A stretch of DNA of 64,000 nucleotides from Corbicula japonica (lineage: Eukaryota > Mollusca > Bivalvia > Venerida > Cyrenidae): NCBI GenBank assembly GCA_038501625.1, contig JAZAYU010000036.1:5184366-5248365 (forward strand), written 5' to 3'. The position numbers were made by a program, and so were the translations under genes. Position 1 is the first letter of the stretch. Every line of letters begins with the position of its first letter. The notes under the pieces are model-generated. The model was not told the DNA's origin and did not search any database. It saw only the letters and a program-made list of their open reading frames with translations. Shown here piece by piece: positions 25,547-34,431 of this stretch.

Positions 25547-25925
25547 CAACCTTTTTCGGGTTGTCCCGGCTAGCTCAGTCGGTTGCGTGGCAGGAATTGC
25601 AGGGCTAGGCGCTGTCGCCGTGACGGTGCGGGTTCACTCCCAGCTAGAGGCACTATCATTTGAAACTCACAGTAGGGCTATTTGTGCAGTGTGGCGGCCG
25701 TAAAAAGTCTCCCAGTAAATATAGTCAGTACTATTGGTCAGTAAAATAACCCGCTACCGATGCAGTGATTGTTACGTATTTAAAGGCTATTCGATCAACC
25801 TTTTTGGGGTTGTCCCGGCTAGCTCAGTCGGTTGCATCGCAGTAAATGCAGGGCTAGGCGCTGTTGCCGTGACAATGCGGGTCCGGTGACAGCTAGAGGC
25901 TCTATCATTTTTCATTGTATTTGTT
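25547..25925 (+). mobile_element. tRNA-derived SINE dimer inserted in L block
   Basis: Two heads with box A TAGCTCAGTCGG start at 25563 and 25812, 249 bp apart. Between them is a body with GGCGGCCGTAAAAAGTC and CCGCTACCGATGCAGTG. The second unit ends shortly after AGAGGCTCTATCATTTTTC, whereas the first runs through the body into the next head. The L block in copy 1 (about 17430-17470) lacks the dimer. Head plus body appears to be the repeat unit, with a final headless-body truncation at a short T run that could act as a pol III stop. Confidence 0.8.
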
Positions 25926-26477
25926 ATGTTTGTTAGGCTTTCAAATGATTGGCGATACCCTGACTGTCGTTATTCTCTTGCTTTTCTATGTTTGTATTTA
26001 ATTTGCAGCTGCCTACGTTGCTGCCCAATTACATGCATCTTCATATATTGTGTGTTATGATCTTCCCGACATGATTCTTAACTAATCATGCTCTTTATCT
26101 CTCTTTTTCAGTTCAAAAACGACCGCAAGTGAATAAGTGGAAAAGTGCCCTATTTTATTTGTCTCACTGACTGATATAAAGAACAAATTCACCTGTGAAT
26201 ATTTACACCTCAACTTCATCCTCTACGATGAAGTCTTATTCATCTAACGAATCATAATTTCTGATTGTAAACAGTGTGACGTATTACTTTAAAAGGCGTG
26301 GCTACAGTAGAACCGTTCACAATTTATTGGACGATGCACACTGTTTTGACGTTTGACGTCGCCGAGCACGCACGTTTTGCCTCAAGTTGATGCGAAAAAG
26401 CGTGTCGCCATTCACTTATGATTATTATTGTATTAATGAGAGTATTCATCTGTGTAAAAAAGAATTGAATCGGTATT

Positions 26478-26592
26478 TGATTGTTTTCATTGGGTATGAA
26501 AAACAGTTGGATTGTTTAAAGAACACGTGATTCGAGCTTCACAGACTTAAAACAACCCAACTGTTTTCCATAGCCAAATGAAAACCATTACA
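26478..26592. repeat. Conserved hairpin within L block (copy 2)
   Basis: AGTTGGATTGTTTAAAGAAC is mirrored by ACTTAAAACAACCCAACTG, with outer pairing of TTTTCATTGGG and CAAATGAAAA. It is the counterpart of the hairpin at 18.07-18.21 kb. Confidence 0.7.
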
Positions 26593-26737
26593 AATATCGA
26601 TTCAATCCTTACGTTGAACAGTTACTAAGATTGTGTATTGATTTCAGTGTTTTTATTAAAAAATCTTAAACATGAAACAAAAATAAATGTATTAATCTTG
26701 GTATATTATATAGTTATTTGGTTTATTGACAGGGAAT

Positions 26738-26825
26738 GTGAGGATATATTGCCGGTCTGGGTGTCATATTACCCGAGCCGCAGGCGAGGGATAATATGAC
26801 ACCCAGACCGGCAATATATCCTCAC
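26738..26825. repeat. Perfect 34-bp inverted repeat with palindromic loop
   Basis: The arms begin GTGAGGATATATTGCCGG and are identical in reverse complement. The 20-base loop itself is roughly self-complementary (CCC-GA-GCC-GCA-GGC-GA-GGG). It would form a very stable cruciform or RNA hairpin. Confidence 0.97.
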
Positions 26826-26975
26826 ATACCCTTTCAAGGAACCAAATAATTGTTTTATCATACTGCAAAGACTTTTTCAGACAAAACTGATATAAAAAAC
26901 ATCGATTTTTCGATTATTTCGCTTTTTTAATGCCGAACGGCTGTTCCCCTATGAGAACCTCAATAATTACATGTC

Positions 26976-27005
26976 TGACGTCATTAATTTACCTGCATGA
27001 CGTCA
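26976..27005. promoter_or_regulatory. Paired CRE-like TGACGTCA palindromes
   Basis: Two exact TGACGTCA octamers, 22 bp start to start. The octamer is the consensus binding site of CREB/ATF-type bZIP factors. Function here is inference only. Confidence 0.5.
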
Positions 27006-27196
27006 CTTCTATAGAAATTGAATGGACTATCCATTTGATTTTTATTTACAAAATTTGAAAATAATCTGATTGTTTTCAACGTTGAAAACATAACAGAAAT
27101 ATTTTCTGTAACAATTTTAGTAATCCCTAAGCATACCGCTTTATAATTTACAAAATCGGCTTCAAATTATGCAGTTTTAAGGAAATTCAAAACAAA

Positions 27197-27373
27197 ATGG
27201 CGGACGACAAAAAAGGTGGGAGGCAAGACGGGGAAATTAAGGCACGTGCAGTTCATATCTACGGCCGATCCGTAAATACCGATATACATCAGCGGCAAAT
27301 TATCCAATCAAATTCAAGGAAATTTCTTTGCAGTATAATAATATCGCATATTTTACATCCAGTGCAACATTAA
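27197..27373 (+). other. Short ORF beginning in an ATGGCGGAC context, 58 codons
   Basis: CAAAATGGCGGACGAC matches a YY1-like start-proximal context. The frame gives a basic, charged N-terminus (MADDKKGGRQDGEIKARAVH) but runs into repeat sequence of block A' before stopping at 27371. Codon choice in the first 35 codons looks less AT-biased than its surroundings. It may be the 5' exon start of a gene captured by the hairpin element, but no family is recognised and no splice donor is convincing. Confidence 0.25.
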
Positions 27374-27424
27374 GAATCTTTACCTGTGAATATTCAATTC
27401 GTATCATATTATTTTCCACCCAAC

Positions 27425-27520
27425 TTTCATTTCGTTCCCTCTCTCTTGTTCTTTACTGTTTTTGGAGGCTGTTTTTGCTGAATGTGGCAATTCCTGATAT
27501 GCATATTTCACCGTTTTTTT
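27425..27520 (+). mobile_element. Penelope-like 3'-end fragment
   Basis: GAGGCTGTTTTTGCTGAATG, then TTCCTGATATGCATATTTC and a C+T tail match the element terminus. Only the last ~95 bp are present. Confidence 0.7.
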
Positions 27521-27884
27521 TTAAGAAAGGTTCTTTTACTTTTTTTTTTCGATAAAGTCTTTCATTTGTATTCATGAAACACAACTTTGAGGGGTTTTAT
27601 AAGGTCACCGCTGAAGCGAAAAAACGTCCATACGATTTTATCATACAACTTTGATAGTGAGCGAGGATTACAACAACTAGCTTACAGCGAGACTTCGTCA
27701 ATGACAAGATATGTTTACCGCCCCTTGTCAGTAATAAAACAATTTAATAATTGTGTTATTTTACTTTGAATTCGTGTTTTCGTACTAGATTTTCGACTGT
27801 GAGACTGATAACAAACATGTTACGTTCGTTCCTAAAAATTTCGGACCGAGCTTGAACAAGTCTGATGATTTCATTAACTTAACT

Positions 27885-28240
27885 TTTATAGGTTTGTGTG
27901 CTTTTACATGCAACATTGTTAAGCCGATAAGTGGGTTGGAGTTTTTTCACCAAGACAACTTGTACTTGTTTTGTGATATGAGAACCTGTTGGGGCAAGTG
28001 TGAGATTGGTGTACCCTAGAACTTGGTTTAAACCCCCAGTGGCAATTTGATTTGTCACTGACCGTTCCAAGGCGGTAACCCCTCGGGTTCTCATTTTTGT
28101 TTATTGTTAGTGGTGTCTTTTTTGAAACTGATCATTTTATTAACCATGCTTTCTCCCTCTCTCTTCTTCTTGACTGTGTGGGGAGGCTATTTTTTCTGAA
28201 TGTGGCGATTCCTGATATGCATATTTCACCTTTTTTTAAA
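27885..28240 (+). mobile_element. Penelope-like 3' tail, 5'-truncated insertion
   Basis: About 355 bp of 3' tail sit inside block A'. They include the three hairpins (AGTGGCAA to GGGTT) and end GATATGCATATTTCACC plus T. In the sister at 18.86 kb the flanks AACTTAA and AGATGCTAC are adjacent, giving an approximate empty site. A short TTAA-like target duplication is possible. The open frames across it recur at 5.0-5.2 kb only because the sequence is the same repeat. Confidence 0.8.
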
Positions 28241-28941
28241 GATGCTACATTTGGTTTCATAAAGAATTTGGATAATGTAATCTCATTAACAAATAGAACT
28301 TTCAGAAGTACATTTGAAATAATCTATATCAGTAGTAATTTTACAATAAGTAGACAGCTATGCGAGGGACTAATAATTATTTATAATACTGTCGTTTAGC
28401 AAACATTTTTACAAATTTGATATCATCAAATTTAGTTCGTTATATTTACTATTCATTGAAAGATCTTGATTTTAACCTCCTTGTCAAATTTACGTTGTAC
28501 CTGTATACTCAAATCAGAAACTCGCATGCAAAGTCTCATTTATTTTGAGTAAGACGCATCTCCCCATTGTAGTGCGTTAGGAAAATTATATAACTGCACC
28601 AGTATAATTTGATTCAATTATTCATTTCAATTTCGAATTTCATTATATTTATCAGGATAGAGGCTTTTTTTTCATTTGACATTTCGTTCGCTTCAAAATG
28701 CAATATATTATTAATTTGATTGTCAGACGGAAACAACATCCATCTTACTATAACGCTCTGGACATATTTACGTCTTGATCTGTAAAACTTTCAGTTTCAA
28801 CTTGTATGCAGCTTTGTTATTTACATGAGCCAAAATAATGAGATAGCAAAACATAAAAAAAATAAAACGGAAATTCCATAAAAAACGAATGAGAAATAGT
28901 TTGCTTGCAATGTTACCTGATTATTGATAAAACAACACAGT

Positions 28942-29019
28942 TCGTCACCTTAGTGCAATAACAGTATAAGCACAATTAAAATGTGATGAAGATATACCGT
29001 TATTGCACTAAGGTGACGA
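28942..29019. mobile_element. 78-bp miniature foldback insertion
   Basis: 27-bp arms (28942-28968 and 28993-29019, one mismatch) starting TCGTCACCTTAGTGCAATAA surround a 24-base centre. The F block of copy 1 reads CACAGTTGCAC across this point (about 8726), so the hairpin is a clean insertion. GTT flanks both sides (28940-28942 and 29020-29022) as a possible 3-bp target duplication. Confidence 0.85.
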
Positions 29020-29244
29020 GTTGCACTCCATTACATTTGTAAACAAATCGTATATATTTAAAGAATTAGCCATCAAGTTAAAAATCCTTTCAAGAATTCA
29101 GATAACGACGGATCAATATACTAGTAGACAAATAACTCTTTGGTGGTGAATAAAATCAGTTTAGACAAGTCTGAAAAGTAAAGAAAGACATTGAAACCCG
29201 AATGCCACTTGTTTGCCATAAATTTTTATGGCAAGATTATAAAA

Positions 29245-29340
29245 AACATGCTCTCTTTTCCTTTCTTCTTTTTCGCTGCATGGGGAGGCTGGGTTTTGTG
29301 AGTGTGGTGATTCCTGATATGTATATTCCACGTTTTGAAT
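29245..29340 (+). mobile_element. Penelope-like 3'-end fragment
   Basis: TTCTTTTTCGCTGCATGGGG, then GTGTGGTGATTCCTGATATG and ATTCCACG. It shares its location with the fragment in copy 2 at 19.99-20.09 kb, so it was probably inherited with the F block. Confidence 0.7.
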
Positions 29341-29861
29341 TAAAACAAACACAGGAAACACATTTTAAACTTGAAATAACACGAGATCTGCTTTAACCAT
29401 TTTTTTCATCCTAACAAAAGATAAAAATATATATTATGAAAGCCATCGAACACGAAGAGAATAGGGAAATTGCATGCTTAGTTTGAAACAGTCGATGAAC
29501 ATTGGTATTACGCCACTAGCCCCTGGTTAAGCGCAACTCAATAATTACACCAGTATAAAATTTCTATCCGTTCTAAAGGATGGTATACAAACAAGGTGAA
29601 CATCGAACCTTAAGTTCGGTTTTTGCAGATTAATATCATTCCAAGGTAGGTCAGCGGCCTATGGTCCACAGATAAAAGAATCGGTTTGTCCTAAATGAGA
29701 AATCAATGAGCGGAACTGAACTTTATGTAAACTTGACAGAACATATTATGAGAATATAAATCTTGCTTACCTCTGATGGTCAAAATGTAACAATTACACA
29801 TAGTAAACGCTCTCTTTTCATAATGCAGCTTATTTATGGGCACGTCAGAGAATAAAAAATG

Positions 29862-30060
29862 ATAGTGTCTCTAGCTGGGAGCGAACCCGCACCGTCACGG
29901 CGACAGCGCCTAGCCATGCAATTCCTGCGACGTAACCAACTGAGCTAACCGGGACAACGCCAAAAAACGTTGATCGGATAGCCCTGATATACGTAACAAT
30001 CACTGCATGACATCGGTAACGGGTTAATTTACTGATAACAGTACTGACTATATAATGACT
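29862..30060 (-). mobile_element. tRNA-derived SINE-like unit, minus strand
   Basis: The complement of the head contains CTAGCTGGGAGCGAACCCGC (box B side) and AACTGAGCTAACCGGGAC (box A side). It is followed by body sequence with CACTGCATGACATCGGTAACG. One head plus one body are present, in inverse order as expected for the opposite strand. Confidence 0.8.
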
Positions 30061-30514
30061 ATATAAGGTGCATTCGAACAGCTGTCGTCAAAATTTGAAT
30101 AATAACCTCAAAGAGTTGAGCAGACGACATTGTTAACTATGCTATGCTGTATGCTAGTAACAAAAAAAGTCAAATGTTTTAAAAATCACTTGGCAGTTAT
30201 TATAAAAAATAATACATTCTGTAATTGTAAGTCCTTTCCAAAAAAAGTTAGAACAAATATCATGTCAAAAAGATCGATGTTACGTGTGCGTCATGAAATT
30301 GTTCAGTAATAAACAGGAGATTTAGGAGATTTAGAGCATTTGGTCTTGGAACTTGTGAGGTACCAGGAGCAAAGACCAGATGCTTTATTGCCTTCACAAA
30401 CGTCGCACTTTTTTAGGTCGAAAGCGAATTACTTCGCGCATTTATGGTCATAAAAAGTCCTGTCTGGAATTCTATCTAATAACAATAAAACTGTACTGTG
30501 CTCTATATACATGT

Positions 30515-30670
30515 ATTATTCTTTCCCAAAAGCTCAAAGCACCGTATATATTATTCTTGCTGGAAAGCACAAAGCAATATGTATATTTTTTCTTCGAAAG
30601 TTTTAAGTACCATATGCAATTATTACTCTTACTCAAAAGCTCAATATGCCGTAAAGTGTTTTGCATTAAT
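30515..30670. repeat. G block minisatellite, copy 3
   Basis: Variants of TTCTTGCTGGAAAGCACAAA and TCTTACTCAAAAGCTC spaced 35-60 bp apart, with CCGTATATATTATTC between. It is the counterpart of sets at 10.0 and 21.2 kb. Confidence 0.6.
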
Positions 30671-31369
30671 AACGTGTTATCATAGTATATTGACTGCGAG
30701 ACTGAAGACCAACAAACACGATTCGTTCCTATAATATTCGAACCGGATTTCAACAAGTCTGATGATTTAATTAAGATGCTACATTTGGTTTCATAAGAAA
30801 ATTGGATAATGTAATCTCATTTACAAATAGAATTTTCAAAAGTACATTCGAAAACATCTATATCTACATGTAAATCTATTTATGTCAAGGGTTATATGCA
30901 AGATATTTAGGGTTCTTATTGGGCAGTCTTAGAGTAGTTTTATGAGTATTGTCTACTTTCTGTTCATCGTTACGAAACATGAAATATAAATATTGCTTCT
31001 TTGGTTTTGAGACAGAAATGTTGTAAGTATTGTGACATACTGTTTTGTATGTTTGATTTTAATAAAAACACAGACAGAATTAATTTTAAAAGAGATATGT
31101 ACATGTTAAAACCCTAACCTCATTATGTCGTTCATGTATATTGTCACTTAAATGTAAAAATGCATAATCAGAAAGAAACACATTTGAGTTTTATTTGATG
31201 CTAAAACAAACCATGTGCTTCTGATTTACATAAAAACCCTTTTCCTATTTGAATTGACATACTAATAACAAGCATGCTCTCTCTCTTCCTCTCTTCTTTT
31301 TTACTGCTTGGGGATGCAGTGTTTAGTGAGTTGAGCGATTCCTGATATGCATATATTACTTTTAAAAAA

Positions 31370-32480
31370 ATGTTTTTATAGTTTATATAACTTGAACTTT
31401 GCATACTCTCCGAAGAAGAAAATGTCACATAACAATAGCTCGTTTTATGATTTATTCTCCCCCAAATCACTCTTGAGTTCGTGAGCATCATCCTTTGCAT
31501 ACGTTAAGATGATGTTCACGTCAAAGAAACATACATTTTGCATTATTGATTGCCCAGTAAGAATCAGATTCTATGGAACAAATGTTGCCTTTTAAGAATA
31601 TATGAAATATCGTCTACGATGGAAATACTCCGCTTATTCGGGGAATCATTTGTCCGATAAAGGTTTCATCACACATAAAAATGTTTTTCTTTATAAACTT
31701 AAGATTTGTAACATTAAAGAAGCAAATATAGAAAAGGAAAATAGGCATATCAGGAATGGCAGTACTCAAACACTTAGCCTCCCACGCAGCCAAAATGTAG
31801 AAAAAGAACATGGGCGTATATGAATATCAATTTTAAGTAAGACACTACAAACAATTAATGAAAAAGAGAACCCTTGGTACAAAATATTTCGGGAATTTTA
31901 CCAAGAAGATAGGCTCAAGCCTCTAAGCAGCATAAAATTTGATTATAAAAAGTGAAACATGGATACCATGTATTAGGAAAAGCAAAATTCATAAACATAA
32001 GCCTCTCAACACTGCGAAAAAACAACAACAGAGAGATAAAAAAGAATAGGCGAATGTCAAAAACCACACAGTAATCCAACTGTTGAATGAACACGTAAAT
32101 GTTGTAACACATTATCACAAAAGTGTCATTTCGTAATTAACGGTAAACTTTATGCTTAAATTAGTCTAAATGTGTGTACCCTAGAACCTGGTTTAAATCT
32201 AAAGTGGCAAATTGTTTTGACACTAACCGTTCAAGGGCGGTAATCATTTATGTCCTCATTTTGGTTTATTCTATACGATGTCTGCTTTGAAATTGATCAT
32301 TTTATAACACATTCTCTCCTTTCCTCCCCATTTTTGGCGGTGTTGATGCTTTTTCTTCTGGATTTGGTCATTCCTGGAAGGTTTTTTCCAGCAAATCAAC
32401 AAAATCAGATTTTATTCCACAGAATTAAAAGGTTTTTTATATTAAATGCAATAACTGTTGAATTAAATATTATTTTAAAT
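31370..32480 (+). repeat. J block (copy 1 of four long ones)
   Basis: It begins near TTATATAACTTGAACTTTGC and continues with TCTCCCCCAAATCA, AAGATGATGTTCACGTCAAA, a CGCTTATTCGGGGAATCATT segment and AACATTAAAGAAGC. It then holds a minus-strand Penelope-like 3' end (about 31725-31830) and, further on, a plus-strand tail (about 32170-32400, CCCTAGAACCTGGTTTAAAT). Copies lie at 43.3-45.3, 50.92-51.99 and 59.34-64.0 kb. The short ORF at 31602-31823 is conserved only as DNA. Confidence 0.75.
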
Positions 32481-33342
32481 TGATTGATCTATGAAACGAT
32501 TTTTTTTTCTTACTGATAAAAAGTGATTCTAAATATCAAGGATTTATTTTGCGGCATTTACACGTAAAATAACACATGCAACACGCTCCTAACTGCAATC
32601 ATTTCACAATTTGTTTGGGTTTTTTTTTCAAATTACGAAAAAAATATCTTTTGTGACACGGGGATACATTTAATCGCAGCCGCGCTATTATTTTTGATAT
32701 AAAAATAGGTCCGGATTACCCAAGTCTTGCAAATCTTCTGCCACATACATCCGAGCATGCAATCTGCGACCGACTGATTGTGTTTTTGTTCTAATATAGT
32801 CGTTATTTACCTTCTTTACAGTAATGATTTTATCACACACATATACATTTTTCAATTATAAAGATGTGTTGTTGCTGGGCTACAAACACAGATTTCCCCT
32901 ATATGTTTCAAATAATCATATGTGAACCGAACATTTTGTTAAGGTCACGAATACAACTTTGTAATACTATCCGATGCGACATATTCTGGCCGAAAGAAAT
33001 GGTACATTGACCGTCTTCCCTGGGCAATAATGTCCAAAGTATCTCGGGTGATTTGACAGATAAATAAAATCAGCAATATACACACAAAAATCATACCTGA
33101 TCAACTGAAGATTTGCAACAATATATCATTACACATTCTTGTCACAGGTACTAAACAGTGGGTATCAATTGAGCATATCTTTTGAACATACCTGTACATG
33201 TACAGTGAAAGTGTCATCTCTTTGGACAGAGGTTCCTTACGGGATTTTTATAATATTTATTGATAATTTTGCTATGACTATTTATTCAACACATGATAAT
33301 GTGCCTCTTAAAATCAGCAGTTTAGTTTTATCCAATCAGTAT

Positions 33343-33568
33343 TTAATTTGGTTGTTCACGAATCTTCTTTCTCGAGTTCTTCGCCGTGCCAGCTTTTGCA
33401 GCTTTTAGTCGTGCAATTCGTGTGGCAGCAATATTTTGCATAAATTGGTCGCCCACCAGTACCTTTTGGGCAGTACGACATTTGTGTTCATACAGAGCGT
33501 CTCGACGCTGTGATTTCAGTAGAATTTGTACGCGGACGCCAGAGGTACAATTAAATCTTACTTCTTAG
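33343..33568 (-). pseudogene. Unidentified coding-like fragment, ~75 codons
   Basis: An open minus-strand frame begins after a stop and lacks a start codon near its beginning. It ends at TAA 33343-33345. The inferred peptide is rich in Ala, Arg and Lys (for example LYEHKCRTAQKVLVGDQFMQ, then AARLKAAKAG-like basic repeats). GC content is distinctly higher than in the flanks, and third positions are varied. It looks like the C-terminal exon of a foreign gene or transposon protein, but I do not recognise the family. Confidence 0.35.
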
Positions 33569-33654
33569 ATTTTTGGTAGTATTTTTTATTTTTGATTTCA
33601 GTTTCTACTTGAAATATTTTATGAAGCCTCTATAGCTCAATCCCAGCTCACGGT

Positions 33655-33710
33655 TTTTGTTTGTTTGTTTTTTTTTGTTTTTTTGTTTTTTGTTGTTTTT
33701 TTTTTGAGTA
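33655..33710. repeat. T/G-rich low-complexity run
   Basis: GTTTGTTTG units grade into long T runs broken by single G. Possibly a decayed retroelement tail (plus strand T means minus strand poly-A). Confidence 0.85.
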
Positions 33711-34325
33711 GGCGAATTTCAATATACTAGACAAACCTTTATCATGGTAAATTGTTTTAGGATAACCAGTGGTCAGCCACTTCATAATTTATGTAAATCT
33801 AGTATTTTTATTAGGGCACATTATAATCAATGTTAAGTTATTATCTACTGATTATTGTTATGTTCTACATGTCAAGTTGCAGTATCTATTTAGATATTTT
33901 ATCATTTCATATGTATTCAGGGTTTTGATATAATGATTTTTTCTACATATAAGATATTACATTTTCTAGTTTGGGGACACTTTTGTATAAAATATGTGTT
34001 GTCATTTGCAGCCGCTTAAAACCTTAGTCAGAAGTGGTCTTTATTTTATGTTTTTCAGTGAATTATAGAATTTTCCCGGTTTAATAAAAGTGGTATTTCT
34101 CTGCTTTCAAACAGTGGAATATCATTTTAAATTTTCACTGCTTTTTTCACGTTGGTACCCAAATGCACATAACATACCGAATGATAACGTTTAGAAAACG
34201 GGCTCAAATTTGGATATTTGACGTCATGACCTCGCGTCATAAACAAGCGGTTTTAGCGCCATTTGTTGCAATGTTTTTGTCAAATTCACATAAATTGTGC
34301 ACTAAAAGCATAACATAAAAAGAAA

Positions 34326-34431
34326 ATTTGTTTTTACCAGTGAAAGATAGAAATATATTTCACCCGTGAAAATACGAATTCCTGAGCTCACTCGGTGAAA
34401 TATATTTCTATCTTACACTGGTAAAACAAAT
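34326..34431. repeat. ~38-bp inverted repeat at the end of the 1.3-kb insert
   Basis: ATTTGTTTTTACCAGTG and AGATAGAAATATATTTCACC (34326-34364) are mirrored at 34394-34431 with one or two mismatches. The loop of about 29 bases includes GAATTCCTGAGCTCACTC. Its position relative to the TGACGTCA at 34219 resembles the elements at 26.7 and 58.8 kb. Confidence 0.9.

Larger units (their letters stand above)
18570..26700 (+). repeat. Large composite repeat, copy 2
   Basis: The same order as copy 1, led by an extra A block. A' is about 18570-18980, F 19250-20600, G 21165-21340, K about 21830-22920, A 22955-23345, B 23750-24160, C 24440-24790, D 24840-25080 and L 25090-26690. Block A here lies about 8.5 kb from block A of copy 1. 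A SINE dimer interrupts L at 25547-25925. Near 20030-20090 F carries a Penelope-like 3'-end fragment (GTGTGGCGATTCCTGATATG). No reading frame is preserved between this copy and copy 1. Confidence 0.75.
26710..27345. mobile_element. Hairpin-ended insertion with TGACGTCA sites
   Basis: Relative to 18.45 kb and 37.22 kb, about 630 bp are inserted between GGTATATTA and ATCGCATATTTTACATC. The left end holds a perfect 34-bp inverted repeat (26738-26771 and 26792-26825, 20-base GC-rich loop) that continues outward with mismatches to about 26708 and 26851. Two CRE-like palindromes TGACGTCA lie at 26976-26983 and 26998-27005, and an E-box CACGTG at 27243-27248. No transposase frame is visible, so it is non-autonomous. 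Confidence 0.75.

Noticed and set aside
25563..25660. Functional tRNA gene at the SINE head with perfect box A
   Set aside because: No 7-bp acceptor stem or anticodon arm can be formed at the right spacing, and the sequence is present several times with SINE body attached.
27840..28260. Hammerhead ribozyme, since Penelope-like terminal repeats and bivalve retrozymes can carry one
   Set aside because: CTGATGA occurs in A blocks but without a properly placed GAAA and closing stems, and the Penelope-like tails lack the core.
31602..31823. Recurring ORF in J blocks (also 43.5 and 51.18 kb) as a conserved small protein
   Set aside because: DNA is conserved because the J block is a repeat. The frames start at different points, the C-terminal half is a reversed Penelope-like 3' end, and indels shift the frame between copies.
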